Both the position numbers and the translations under genes were made by a program. Below are positions 17,939 to 28,300 of a stretch of 64,000 nt of DNA, one piece after another. Source of the DNA: DATKHR01 sp036557365 (GTDB lineage Bacteria; Acidobacteriota; Vicinamibacteria; Vicinamibacterales; CAVVIG01); the NCBI GenBank assembly GCA_036557365.1, contig DATBHR010000089.1, positions 1-64,000 of the forward strand. Direction: 5' to 3'. Position 1 is the stretch's first letter; every line of letters begins with the position of its first letter. The notes beneath the pieces are model-generated. The model ran no database searches and was not told where the DNA came from. It saw nothing but the letters and a program-made list of their open reading frames with translations.

Positions 17939-18433
17939 ATGAAGGTCGGCTTCTTCGCAGTACTGGCGTTCGGCGCGCTCATCGGTTCATCGTGCGCCAA
18001 ACGCATTCCAGAGCCAACGGGAGTCGCCCCTGGCACGCCGCATATCACCTGGGTGCTCATGTACGGCGACCGGAACAACGCTGATGATGAATTCGCCTGC
18101 CAATCAGAGCCGAAGACGGAGTGCGTGATTCCGGCGAGCCGGCCGGACGCACAATCCTTCGCCGACGTGCACTTCTATTTCCACGGGGCAGGCAACGAGA
18201 CAAAGTACGAGGGCACAACGTCGATCGGGTTCTTGCAGGGGAGGCCGGAGGCTCATACGAGTCGCACCAACATCACGGTGAAGAAGAACGAATCGATCAC
18301 GAACTCCAGCACCACCGGCATCGTCACCTCGGCCCCCGGTATGTATACGGTCGCGCTCGACTTCAACGCGACTGTCACGGACACAGGCAAGCGACAGCCG
18401 GTTCGCGAATCGTTTCAGGTTCGAGTGCAATGA
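17939..18433 (+). CDS. Predicted lipoprotein, unknown function
   Basis: 164 residues with a lipoprotein signal (FGALIGSSC, Cys about residue 19). The mature part has many short beta-type stretches and a C-terminal segment (GMYTVALDFNATVTDTGKRQP) that reads like an Ig- or beta-sandwich-type domain. It is the last gene of segment 3, three bases after the previous stop, so it may belong to the metal operon. No family is recognised, and a role in metal handling is only suggested by position. Confidence 0.6.
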   Translation: MKVGFFAVLAFGALIGSSCAKRIPEPTGVAPGTPHITWVLMYGDRNNADDEFACQSEPKTECVIPASRPDAQSFADVHFYFHGAGNETKYEGTTSIGFLQGRPEAHTSRTNITVKKNESITNSSTTGIVTSAPGMYTVALDFNATVTDTGKRQPVRESFQVRVQ

Positions 18434-18550
18434 CGCAAAATCTACGCACTCGCGGAGAGACGCAGCCGTCGAGAATCGCTATACTGGCATCTGCGACGAC
18501 CGTCACTTTTCGAGGACTTATCACAAACGGTTCAACAGCGTTTTTGAGGT

Positions 18551-18775
18551 CTTCGTAAGTGGCTGATTCTAAAGCGGAGAGATGCTGGAGCGGTCGATCA
18601 GGCACGCTTGGAAAACGAACCAGGCGACCCTCACCGCGTGATACGAAAACACCTCTTTGCACAATCGATTCAACAACTTCCCGCCACAGAATCTCTCTCG
18701 ATGTGAACTCGTAAACGCACGTATTTCTCGCGGGTTCAGAGGCGGTCTTACACAGTTTCTACACAGTTCTCGCGA
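18551..18775 (+). repeat. tRNA-Ser scar D: att-like junction repeat
   Basis: Same order as scars B and C but more diverged. It has the leader CTGATTCTAAAG, the tRNA-Ser 5' half at 18576-18614, a spacer, a degenerate version of the hairpin region, and the pair TTACACA (18748-18754) and CTACACA (18759-18765), 11 bases apart. Its D stem reads CTG/CAG where the intact tRNA has TCC/GGA and scars B and C have TCG/CGA, so every change is matched on the partner strand. It separates segments 3 and 4. The 424 bases from the lipoprotein stop to the STAND gene hold only this junction. Confidence 0.75.
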
Positions 18776-18857
18776 CGGCTTCTTCCCTTACGCCGCAATG
18801 TCGTTCCGTCCGTGTTGATGCGACGGGACTATTACGACGGCCAAGTGTACGCATACC

Positions 18858-21179
18858 CTAGGTTCGCTCGCCTGTCGGTTTGTCGATGCTCGCATCATCG
18901 TCAATATCATCGAAGATACTTCTATCGCTCCGACTCTTCTCTGGTTTGTCCAGGTTTCCGAGCCTCCTAGGCTTCCGCTTCGGCTCGTCCGGCGTGTGGT
19001 CGCCGATCCACTCGTTTGCATATCGTCGCTGCCGGTCAATGACCCCAGCAGCCTCCGAGTCTGCGCCAAAGTGAAGCGTCAGAGTGTCGAGGGTCTCCAT
19101 GAGGGACGACATGTGCTCTTCCGGCGATTCGTCGGGTCGGTGGTTGGACTGGGCATTCGCTCGAACCTCTTCCAGCCGCGGTAGCAGTTCTGAGCGCACT
19201 CGCTCCTTAAGTTCTTCGAATTCGTCGTCTTTGAAGACAGCGCGAATCGACTTGTTGTTCATGGCGGTCAGGTCATCACCCTCAATGGCGTACTTGCTGA
19301 CGGTCTCGATGAACTGACGTCGGTGCTCCTCTGGGAGGATGCCCAGTCTCTGAAGCGTGACCACGAGCCCCACCTCCGCCATCGCGCTAAGCATCAATCC
19401 GGGTCTCACCATCTGATCAAGAACCCCCAGGTTCGCCTTGAGGTACATCTCGAGAAACTCTTTCGAGCATCGGCGGGCCAGAAAGGAATGAAGCGCCCAT
19501 TTGCCGCCCCATGTCGACAGAAACGGCGATTTGTAGTTCTTGCTGTTCGGAAACTCGCTCAGCCGGTCGAGCATCAGCGGGAACAGAACGCGTGGCACGA
19601 CGACGGCCTTCTCGATGCCGACAGCGCCGCACGTGACCTGCGTGACAAGTTTCTCCGGAGCGCCTCCCTGAATGTAGATGCCGAGAAGTTCCGGGCTGTG
19701 AACGAGAATCGATGCGAAGGCGTCGCCGATAGTCGGATGCTTGAAGCGCCAGACGGCGTCGCCGCCGGTTTCGGTGAGCAGAACGAGGCTGCCTGTCAGC
19801 GCCTCGAGCGCGGCAACACACCCGCCGAGCGTGCTCCCGAGACGCTGAAGGGCCTCAGTCTCCGACGGCTGCAGCTCGATGGGACTTTCGAGCCTATCGT
19901 TGCGCATGTAGATAAGCGCCAACGCAGCCTTGCTGTCGCGGTCGAGGCCATTGAGGACCTCTTGAAGGAACTCCTCGCGTTTCTCCACGAACTGTCCCAG
20001 GTAATAGGGGTCCAAGAAAAGATCCTTCGTGAAGAGGGGGTCCGAAAGCCGCCTGGCCGTTTCCGGGATGAACCGGGCGTGTCCCGCGATCATTTCGAGG
20101 TGCGGCTTGATCTCCGACCTAAAGCTGCGCGGCTGCTTCCCGAGCCTGAGGTGGTTGTAGAGGATTTGCTGTTTCTCCCGCGTCGTCAGCTTATGAACGT
20201 CGATGACGACTTTGGCTTCCTTGAGCAGCGGAAAGGCGCTCTCCTTGAGGTCCTTCCTCGCCCGGTTGTAGATGTAGTCACGCGACGTCATGACGATCTT
20301 CGCGCCTTTGTGCAGCATCGACTTGATGTGTGGGAAAACGTGGTTCCAGCCACGAACGAGGAAGTCCTCGTACTGTGTCACGCCGAACGCGTCATCAATC
20401 CAGAAGAACTGTGACGCCTCATCGGGGTTCCAACGGTCGACGACCTTGGCGGGATCCTCAAGCTTCAGAGTCGAAGCGCCCCATTGGTCGATTGCGGCCA
20501 TGGCGAGCATTGACGCGATGGTTGTTTTTCCCGCGGCGGGCTCGCCGACGAGAAGCACAAAACTATGTTTGTCAAGAGCGTCGGCCGCGCGCCTGTAAGC
20601 ATCCGTCACGACGACCTTCGCGAGATCCTCATTCATGGTTTCGAGGATGGCGCGAGCCTGGCCGTAGGCACGCTCGTCGAGAATCTGACCCAAGTCACCC
20701 AGGCCGTAGACGCGGGGCACGCTCATGCGCAGCCGCTTGTTGTCGCGTATCTGCTGCGAGAGCCAGTCGGCGCCAAGCGTCAGAACGTGTTTGGCGCCGG
20801 CATTCTTGAATAACGTCTCAATCTCTTCCTCGCCGGTCCCGGACAAGCCGGCATTCGTGACGATTACGTAGGTGTCACAACGCTTCTTCTGGACAAGCCG
20901 CTGGACCTTCTCGACTTCATCGGTGAGGTCGGCGGCCCTGATCACGTAGTCGCGCTTACCTGTGAACTTGCACTGAATGACGAACCTGCCGTTCAGGTCC
21001 TCGTGGCCTTGACGCTTCCACGTGCCCGTGAATGCGCCGTCGCGCCCACCGTCACGAGACGGGAGAAACGATTGCACGGTCTGTCCGAGAGGCCCCATGA
21101 ACTTCCGATCGATGATGGTGAGCACGCGTTGAAAGACATCGCGGCGCGCAGACTCGGTGAGGGGCGTGATCGTCGCCAT
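18858..21179 (-). CDS. STAND NTPase with N-terminal restriction-endonuclease-like domain
   Basis: This is a 773-residue predicted defence protein. Residues 10-150 resemble a Mrr-type PD-(D/E)xK nuclease (DGGRDG at 43-48 and QCK at 69-71, with the lysine completing the motif). Residues 195-450 form a STAND-type P-loop module with Walker A GEPAAGKT (212-219) and Walker B FFWIDD (258-263), resembling the nSTAND3 group. The rest is helical and probably the sensor. The architecture recalls Avs-like anti-phage proteins, where ligand binding triggers DNA cleavage, but the C-terminal part is shorter. The start ATG lies 12 bases after the CHAT gene stop and its AGGAGG overlaps that stop, so the two are translationally coupled. 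Confidence 0.75.
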   Translation of the reverse strand: MATITPLTESARRDVFQRVLTIIDRKFMGPLGQTVQSFLPSRDGGRDGAFTGTWKRQGHEDLNGRFVIQCKFTGKRDYVIRAADLTDEVEKVQRLVQKKRCDTYVIVTNAGLSGTGEEEIETLFKNAGAKHVLTLGADWLSQQIRDNKRLRMSVPRVYGLGDLGQILDERAYGQARAILETMNEDLAKVVVTDAYRRAADALDKHSFVLLVGEPAAGKTTIASMLAMAAIDQWGASTLKLEDPAKVVDRWNPDEASQFFWIDDAFGVTQYEDFLVRGWNHVFPHIKSMLHKGAKIVMTSRDYIYNRARKDLKESAFPLLKEAKVVIDVHKLTTREKQQILYNHLRLGKQPRSFRSEIKPHLEMIAGHARFIPETARRLSDPLFTKDLFLDPYYLGQFVEKREEFLQEVLNGLDRDSKAALALIYMRNDRLESPIELQPSETEALQRLGSTLGGCVAALEALTGSLVLLTETGGDAVWRFKHPTIGDAFASILVHSPELLGIYIQGGAPEKLVTQVTCGAVGIEKAVVVPRVLFPLMLDRLSEFPNSKNYKSPFLSTWGGKWALHSFLARRCSKEFLEMYLKANLGVLDQMVRPGLMLSAMAEVGLVVTLQRLGILPEEHRRQFIETVSKYAIEGDDLTAMNNKSIRAVFKDDEFEELKERVRSELLPRLEEVRANAQSNHRPDESPEEHMSSLMETLDTLTLHFGADSEAAGVIDRQRRYANEWIGDHTPDEPKRKPRRLGNLDKPEKSRSDRSIFDDIDDDASIDKPTGERT

Positions 21180-21191
21180 GTGCGGGCTCCT

Positions 21192-23927
21192 CTACCTCCT
21201 GGGACGCGCGGCGATGTGGACGACGGCTGCGCCATCACCGTACGCCAGGACGCCACTCCAGAGATTCGGTAGGGCCTGCGGCCCGAATCGATCGAGCATC
21301 GCGAGCTTGGCGCCGCGTAGCGCGTCGGCGACGTCCGTACCTGTCGCCAAGCGCGTGTAGAACTCGCGCATCAGCGCCAGACTGAACGTATCGTCGGCCG
21401 ACCAGAGGTTCGCGACGACCGCGTGCGCGCCCGCAGCGAGGAATGGTCGGACGAGACTGGCCACGCCCTCCTGACCGTGGACGGCGCCGGCGCCCGTGTC
21501 GCACGCGGACAACGTCACGAGCGCCGCGCGCAGACGCAGTTCGAGAATCTCGCCTGCCTGCAGCAGGCCGTCCTCGTCGCCAGCCGGACGGAGCAGTAGC
21601 GCGGATCGAGACGGTACCTTCGTGCTCAGGACGCCGTGCGCAGCAAAGTGCAGGACCTCGAAGTCCTCCAGCGGCGTCCGCTTCACCGCTTGTTCCGTCG
21701 CCGCCGGACCCACGAGGACTGTTGAACGCGACGGGTCGAGCAGCATGCCGACGGCGCGCGCCTCATCGGCGGCGGACGGCAGTGCGGCGAGGTTCGTGAC
21801 GTCGAGGTCGTAGATGCCGCGCGGGATGGCGGCGCTCGTGGGCGTCGAGGCGGTCTTCTCAACCGGCGCGCTCGCCACCGGCGAGGCACCCAGGGCGAGC
21901 GCCATGTGAGTGGGCATCACGCCCTGCGGTCTCCGCAGAATCGCGAGTACCGATCCCGAGGGCACGTACGACACGATGTGCGATCGCAACAGCGGCGTAC
22001 CCGATGCGTCGACGAGCAACTCAAACGGCAACTGGTGCAAGTCGCCGTCCGGGCTGATGATGAGCCGTCGGTGCGTCGTCAGTTCCGGCATCCGCGCCAG
22101 CAGGAGATCGGCCAACCGGCGGTTGTCGGCGCGCGTGTCAGCCCCCGTGCGCACGGCGTGGAGCACGGTCACGACCACGGGCTCGATCACGGCGCGGCTC
22201 GACAGCCGTTGCAGGCGGGCGGTGTTGTGCGTGATCACGAGGCTGCACGATTGCGGATTCGCGAGCGCGAACTCCACGAAGACTTCGTCCGGCCGAAGCG
22301 CTCGCTGTACAGCCGCTAACGCCAGTGGCTGCCGCGGACCAGTCCGGGTGCGACTGAACAGCTCCGTCGAGATCGGCGCAAGTTGCGCCTCGGCCAGAAA
22401 GATTTGATCGAGCAACTGTTGTCGATCGGATCGCGCCGTGGCGCGGAGCAGCTTGACCTGCAACGCTGACAACGCGCGCTCGCGCATTCGTATGTCCGGC
22501 GATTTGGCGGCAGCGCTCGCAACGGGCGTCGATAGCAGCAGTTCGAGCAGCGATCGGCCGCGCGCGTCTTCGACGATCTGGAACGCGCGCCGGGGATTCT
22601 GCTCGGAGGCAGCCTCGAGCCGGATACGGGCGCTGTACACATCGTCCATGCCGCCAATCACGCGGCTCCGTACCCACGGACTACTGACGTGCGTCATCAG
22701 GCCTTCCAGGAGATCGTTCGCTTCGTCGAGAAGGCTCCGAGCGTCGGCATACCGGCGTTCGCTCATGCGCAGATCGGCTCGTTCCGCCAGCAGGCGCGGG
22801 AGCAGGAGGGGCTCCGCCATCTCGCGCGCGGCGACGATGCCCTGTTCGAGCGAGCGATCGGCGTCGGCTGGATGATGCGCCTGCTGTTGCAGGCGGGCGA
22901 TGTCCAGGTCAATCTCCGCGATCAGGCGCGTGCCGCCGGACCGCCTGGCGAAATCCGCGGCGCGGAGCAGGCGCGACAAGGCCTGGTCCGGATGCTGCTG
23001 CGCCATCGCCAGGTCGGCCAAGGCCATGTCGAGCGTGGCCTCGTAGCCGAGCGCGCCTTGTCGTTCAGCCGCCGTCTGGGCCGTCGTGAGCAGTTGCTCC
23101 GCCTCCGAGAATCGACCGAGCTTCCCGAGCGCGGCGCCCTTGCCGACGTAGGTCATCTCCGGAAACTGGAGTCCTGGGATCGCCGTTGCGGCTTTGAGTG
23201 CCTGGTCGTAGAAATCGAGGGCCTGCTGCGGACGGCCCAACTGGACGTAGCCGTCGCCGAAAAGCGTCAGCCAGCGCACGAGGGACGGCGCGTCGCCGGT
23301 CGACCGCGCGACGGCCAGCGCGCGCGTGAGCTGCACGATGCTCGCGTTGATGTCGCCCAATTGAAAGGCAACGACGCCCAGTTCGCCGCGGATGCGATTG
23401 CTCCAGCCGGCGTCGCCCAACCGCTCGCTGATCGTCAGGGCCTCCTTCCACGATTCCTCGGCCAGGTTCGGATCGAGGTCCTCGTCGGTCTCGCCCTTGA
23501 TGACGAGGCAGCGCAGCCGCAACGCGTCGTCGGCCTGCGCGATCGGATCGTCAAGGTATTCTGAGAGGCGCATCGAGGCATCGGCCACGGAGAGACGTGG
23601 CAGTTCGCCGCGCAGCTCGTTGATTTCCGCGTAGAGCGCGTTGCGGCGATCGCCCCGCGCCTCAAACAGATGTTGTGCTCGCACGTAGAGCGGTTCGGCG
23701 CGCGTCCACGCCTTCATCCACGCCAACTGCTCGGCCTGCGCGAGCAGACGCAGCGGATCGTCCGTGTCTTGTGCGCGAACAGCAGGCGGCAGGCAGACCG
23801 TGGCCAGGAGGATCGCCGCCGCGATATGGCCGGCGCACGGCGTGCGCCGACGTGGAACGAGACGATTACGAGGAAGCCACCGTCTTCGCGGGTCGCATTC
23901 CGACCGAGACGGCTCCGTCGCGGGCAT
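21192..23927 (-). CDS. Exported CHAT-domain protein with TPR repeats
   Basis: 911 residues. The N-terminus has an arginine-rich start and then a hydrophobic segment (IAAAILLATVCLPPAVRAQ), a probable signal peptide. Residues 60-450 are TPR-type helical repeats. The C-terminal 280 residues are a CHAT (caspase-like) protease domain with the histidine in HFAAHG (about 764) and the cysteine in SACDTG (about 809), so the Cys-His dyad is intact. GGAAGGGGG precedes the ATG. Secreted CHAT-TPR proteins are common in Acidobacteriota, but this one is coupled to a nuclease-STAND gene. If the signal peptide is real the two products act in different compartments, which would be odd for a protease-activated effector. 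Confidence 0.8.
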   Translation of the reverse strand: MPATEPSRSECDPRRRWLPRNRLVPRRRTPCAGHIAAAILLATVCLPPAVRAQDTDDPLRLLAQAEQLAWMKAWTRAEPLYVRAQHLFEARGDRRNALYAEINELRGELPRLSVADASMRLSEYLDDPIAQADDALRLRCLVIKGETDEDLDPNLAEESWKEALTISERLGDAGWSNRIRGELGVVAFQLGDINASIVQLTRALAVARSTGDAPSLVRWLTLFGDGYVQLGRPQQALDFYDQALKAATAIPGLQFPEMTYVGKGAALGKLGRFSEAEQLLTTAQTAAERQGALGYEATLDMALADLAMAQQHPDQALSRLLRAADFARRSGGTRLIAEIDLDIARLQQQAHHPADADRSLEQGIVAAREMAEPLLLPRLLAERADLRMSERRYADARSLLDEANDLLEGLMTHVSSPWVRSRVIGGMDDVYSARIRLEAASEQNPRRAFQIVEDARGRSLLELLLSTPVASAAAKSPDIRMRERALSALQVKLLRATARSDRQQLLDQIFLAEAQLAPISTELFSRTRTGPRQPLALAAVQRALRPDEVFVEFALANPQSCSLVITHNTARLQRLSSRAVIEPVVVTVLHAVRTGADTRADNRRLADLLLARMPELTTHRRLIISPDGDLHQLPFELLVDASGTPLLRSHIVSYVPSGSVLAILRRPQGVMPTHMALALGASPVASAPVEKTASTPTSAAIPRGIYDLDVTNLAALPSAADEARAVGMLLDPSRSTVLVGPAATEQAVKRTPLEDFEVLHFAAHGVLSTKVPSRSALLLRPAGDEDGLLQAGEILELRLRAALVTLSACDTGAGAVHGQEGVASLVRPFLAAGAHAVVANLWSADDTFSLALMREFYTRLATGTDVADALRGAKLAMLDRFGPQALPNLWSGVLAYGDGAAVVHIAARPRR

Positions 23928-24143
23928 AACGTCCCCCTTCCCGGATTGAGCTCGCTGGGGAGCGGGCGACTCGACGCGCGTACTCGTTGAACGCTGGTTG
24001 TACTCGAAATCTTACAGGCCGGCGCGAGAGAAAGCGCAGGACCGCGCGAGAGATCGCACAAATACAATTCCGTAAGGCCGACGTCCCTACGGACGAGCTT
24101 CTGTGATCGCGATCGCACGACGACGTCGATGTGCGCTGCCCGC

Positions 24144-24932
24144 CTACGGAGCGGAGTCGAGAGCGCTGAGGATCGTCGACGCGGCACTCCGGATGCGATC
24201 GAGCGACGACAACAGGCCGTCGCGATCGCCGCGATACAGGTGGATGTAATCGCGCGCGGCGTCGCCAACGTTTAGGCCAACGGCTTCGCCGACGACGAAC
24301 GCGACGGCCTCGGCCTCAAGCTCACGCGTGTCGCGCGACGCCGGACGATCGGCAGCACGGTGCAGCAACTCGTGCGCGAACTCATGGACGAGGACGACGA
24401 ACTCTTCGGCCGGCGCGAGTCCTTTCACGATCTGAATGCGGCCACCACACGACATGCCGAGCGCGCCGTCGAGAGCATCCGCGTCTTCGATCACGATCCC
24501 ACGCTCGTCGATCGCGCGCCGGAGTGCTGGCGTTCGCGCACCCGGATCGCCGGACGCTGTTGCGACCTCGGGCAGCGGCTCGCCATCGGTCTGAGCGACG
24601 TCGAACACGTACGCGGCGCGAAAGCGGATGACGCGCTTCGAGTCGTCTTCGTCGGCATCGGAGCGTCGGCCGACGATGGGCGCAAGAATTACGATGCCCT
24701 TCTCACCCTTGCGGACGAACCGGCCGAGCGATCGCCACGTGTGGAAACCAGCCACGCGCGTCGCGTCCGGCCGCTGCGACGCGATGAGACAGACGTTGTG
24801 AAAGCTGTAGCGATGGAATCGCGCCATCGTCTTCAGCAACGCGGTGAACTGATCGCTCTGGCCGCCGTCGAGCAGGGCGCCCAGGCGGTCGATGGCGTCG
24901 GTCGTGAGTTGCTTGAGCGCGTCGGAATTCAT
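24144..24932 (-). CDS. ArdC-like anti-restriction protein (ssDNA-binding plus zincin)
   Basis: 262 residues. The N-terminal 100 residues match the ArdC/LtrC-type single-strand DNA-binding domain (FHRYSFHNVCLIASQRPDATRVAGFHTW and GRFVRKGEKGIVILAP). The C-terminal half has a zinc-metallopeptidase motif HEFAHELLH with downstream ELEAEAVAFVVGEAVGL. ArdC proteins from plasmids protect incoming DNA from restriction. I start at the ATG at 24932 because GGAGGA lies 6 bases upstream. A longer frame to 24974 lacks this. It is divergent from the seven-gene defence operon and is a typical mobile-element gene, so it may shield the element on entry or regulate the neighbouring system. Confidence 0.8.
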   Translation of the reverse strand: MNSDALKQLTTDAIDRLGALLDGGQSDQFTALLKTMARFHRYSFHNVCLIASQRPDATRVAGFHTWRSLGRFVRKGEKGIVILAPIVGRRSDADEDDSKRVIRFRAAYVFDVAQTDGEPLPEVATASGDPGARTPALRRAIDERGIVIEDADALDGALGMSCGGRIQIVKGLAPAEEFVVLVHEFAHELLHRAADRPASRDTRELEAEAVAFVVGEAVGLNVGDAARDYIHLYRGDRDGLLSSLDRIRSAASTILSALDSAP

Positions 24933-25384
24933 GATGTGTCCTCCATGCGGACGGGCTGTCCGTGGTTCCTTCACGACAGGAGGAACCCGGCAGCCCGTCT
25001 GGAGGGCACATCAACGACGAGACGTAGGGCGCGGCGACGTCATCGCCGGGCGTGCCAGCCAGCTCTTCGCTGGCGCGAAGCGAAGCGGCCGGCGAAGCGT
25101 GTACGTGCGTTACGGCGCCGAGCGCGATTGAGGCCGACGACATGCCCACGTGTCGGACCAGCCTGCGCACCCGGCCAGGCCCGTTAGGCAAGCTCGCCGA
25201 CCACAGTTTCGACACCGGTCGGCCGACGACGACAGGGCGTGACCAGATCGGTCACACATTCCGATATCCTGTAATGTCGGGCTGGCGAACACGAAAATCA
25301 CTTCTCGCCGATTCCGACTCGCTTCTGCGGTCAAATCGGCGGGTTTGGCACGCCAGGACCGCGGCGAGTGTACGTGAGCGCGAC
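24933..25384 (+). promoter_or_regulatory. Divergent control region of the defence operon
   Basis: 452 bases between the ArdC-like gene and the helicase, with no credible gene. It should contain both promoters. A perfect inverted repeat lies at 25239-25255, and a hairpin with CTTCGC/GCGAAG arms occurs around 25065-25080. No -10/-35 pair stands out with confidence. Confidence 0.5.
25239..25255. promoter_or_regulatory. Inverted repeat GTGACC-N5-GGTCAC, possible operator
   Basis: Perfect 6-bp arms with a 5-base spacer, 130 bases before the helicase start. Size and symmetry fit a dimeric repressor site. The regulator is unknown. The AlbA_2/GHKL protein encoded in the operon is one candidate. Confidence 0.4.
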
Positions 25385-28300
25385 ATGAGCCGACTCGAAG
25401 AGCTCCAGCCCAACGCCGCCGTCAAAGGCATCCTTCCGGACGCGCTGGTCACCGTTGTGACCACGCAGTGGTTCGGGTCCGAAGCCCTCGAACTCACGTA
25501 CAAGACGGTGGCCGGCAAGGTCGCCAACGAGTTGCTGTACCGCCACGACGAACCGCGAATCGAGGTCGTCGAGGAAGGCCGCCCCTGGAGTTTTGACGGC
25601 GATGGCGCATTGTTCCGTTTGGTTTCCGAGGCACATCGCATCCGGCTGGCGCACTTGTTCGATCCGCTCCTTGCAGTCCACACGTCGCTCGTCGATCCGC
25701 TTCCACATCAGATCACGGCGGTGTACGGCTCGATGCTGCCACGGCAGCCGCTCCGGTTCCTGCTCGCGGACGATCCTGGCGCTGGCAAGACGATCATGGC
25801 AGGGCTCCTGATCAAAGAGCTGATTGCCCGCGGTGATCTCCAGCGATGCCTCGTCGTCTGCCCAGGCGCCCTCGCCGAGCAGTGGCAGGACGAGCTGTAT
25901 CGCCGCTTCAGCCTGCCGTTCGAGATTCTCACGAACGACAAGCTGGAAGCCGCGCGCACCGGCAACTGGTTCTTCGAGACGAACCTCGTGATCGCCCGTC
26001 TCGACAAGCTTGCGCGTAATGAGGACGTGCAGGCAAAGCTCGCCGCGCCGGAGATTCAGTGGGATTTGGTGGTCTGCGACGAAGCCCACAAAATGTCGGC
26101 CACGTTCTTCAGCGGCGAGATCAAATACACGAAGCGCTACAAGCTCGGGCAGCTCCTTGGGTCAATCACCAGGCATTTGCTGCTCATGACAGCGACGCCG
26201 CACAACGGGAAAGAGGAAGACTTCCAGTTGTTCATGGCGCTCCTCGACGCAGACCGCTTCGAGGGCCGGTTCCGCGACGGTGTCCATGTCACGGACGTCT
26301 CGGACCTGATGCGGCGGATGGTCAAGGAGAATCTGCTCAAGTTCGACGCGACCCCACTGTTTCCTGAGCGTCTCGCGCACACCATTCCGTATCAGCTTTC
26401 GGATGCTGAGGCGCGGCTCTACGCGGCAGTCACGGAGTACGTGCGTGGCGAATTCAACCGCGCCGACGCCTTGCAGAACGACAAGCGGGCGGGCACGGTC
26501 GGCTTTGCGCTCACGATCCTGCAGCGCCGGCTTGCTTCGTCGCCGGAAGCGATCTATCAGTCATTGCGCCGGCGCCGCGAACGACTTGAAAAGCGTCTGC
26601 GGGAAGAAGAGCTGCTCCAGCGCGGCGCGCTCGCGAGCTTCGACGCCGTCGCGAGCCTCCCGACGATGACGGAGGAGGACATCGAAGACATCGAAGATTC
26701 GCCCGACGATGAGCAGGAAGCGGCCGTTGAAGAGGTCGTGGATCAGGCGACGGCGGCGCGGACGATCGTCGAACTCAAGGCCGAGATCCACACGCTGACT
26801 GGTCTTGAATCGCTGGCGCTATCTGTACGTCGCGCTGGCGAAGACCGTAAATGGCGTGAGCTGTCAGGATTGCTGACGGAGATCTTCTCCGACACGCGTA
26901 CGACGCCACCGACTGAGACCGCGACGGGCCCCGTGCCGGAAGGTGTGGCGACTTCCTCGGCACAGAAGCTGGTGATCTTCACCGAGCAACGCGACACGCT
27001 GAACTACCTCGAACAGCGCATCTCGACGCTCCTCGGCCGCAAAGAGGCGGTGGTCGTCATCCACGGCGGGATGGGCCGCGAAGACCGAATGAAGGCTCAG
27101 GAAGCCTTCAGGCACGATCCGACAGTACAGGTGCTCGTCGCGACGGACGCGGCCGGTGAAGGCATCAACCTTCAGCGGGCGCACCTGATGGTCAACTACG
27201 ATCTGCCGTGGAATCCAAACCGCTTGGAGCAGCGCTTCGGCCGCATTCACCGCATCGGCCAGACGGAGGTGTGTCATCTCTGGAATCTCATCGCGGAGGA
27301 CACGCGAGAAGGTGAGGTCTATCGCACGCTGCTGGAGAAGCTGGACGAGGCGCGGAAGGCGCTCGGCGGTCAAGTCTTCGATGTGCTCGGCAAACTGCAG
27401 TTCGAGGGGCGTCCACTGCGAGAGCTGCTCATTGAAGCGATTCGTTACGGGGAACAGCCAGAAGTTCGAGGCCGTCTCACGAAGGTCGTCGAGAACGCGT
27501 TCAATCGGTCACAGATTCAGGACCTCCTGGAGGAGCGCGCCCTGGCGCACGACTCGATGGACGCCAGCCGCGTGCATCGCATTCGAGAGGATTTGGAGCG
27601 CGCCGATGCGCGGCGCCTCCAGCCGCACTACATCGAGTCCTTCTTCCTCGAAGCGTTTCAGCGTCTCGGTGGTTCCGCGAAGCAGCGCGAGTCACGGCGT
27701 TACGAGATCACGCATGTGCCACCGCCGGTGAGAAATCGTGATCGGCTGATCGGCGTCGGCGAGCCGGTGATGCCGCGCTACGAACGCATCGCCTTCGAGA
27801 AGGCGTTAGTCGCGCCACAGGGACAGCCGTTGGCCGCCTACGTGTTTCCCGGCCACCCGCTGCTCGACGCGACGATCGACCTGACGCTGGAGCGGCATCG
27901 CGATCTACTCAGACGCGGAACAGTTCTCGTGGACGACCGCGATCCGGGCACATCGCCGCGCGTGATCTTCTATCTGGAGCACTCGATTCAGGATGCCGTG
28001 TCGACGCGCGCTGGCGATCGCCGGATCGTGTCGAAACAAATGCTGTACGTCGAAGTCAACGCCGCCGGTGAGTCTCGGCACTTACAGTACGCACCGTATC
28101 TTGACTTCCGGCCGCTCGCCGCATCCGAGTCAGATGTGGTGACGATTCTGGCCAGGCCGGAGGCTGCGTGGATCACGCGAGACTTGGAGTCCAAGGCACA
28201 AGCCCATGCCATCGCAACCGTCGTCCCCGCGCATCTCGCGGAAGTGCGTGGCCGGACCGTGGAGCGCATCGACAAGACCGAGGCGGCGGTCAAGGATCGC

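Larger units (their letters stand above)
10134..18575 (+). mobile_element. Accreted segment 3 (between scars C and D), metal-efflux cargo
   Basis: About 8.4 kb flanked by direct tRNA-Ser 5'-half copies. It carries one operon-like block for heavy-metal export (TolC-like, adaptor, RND, CDF) plus small membrane and lipoproteins. A TATCACA copy (18519-18525) lies shortly before the right-hand scar. There is no recombinase. The metal-resistance cargo and the flanking scars together support horizontal acquisition. Confidence 0.6.
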
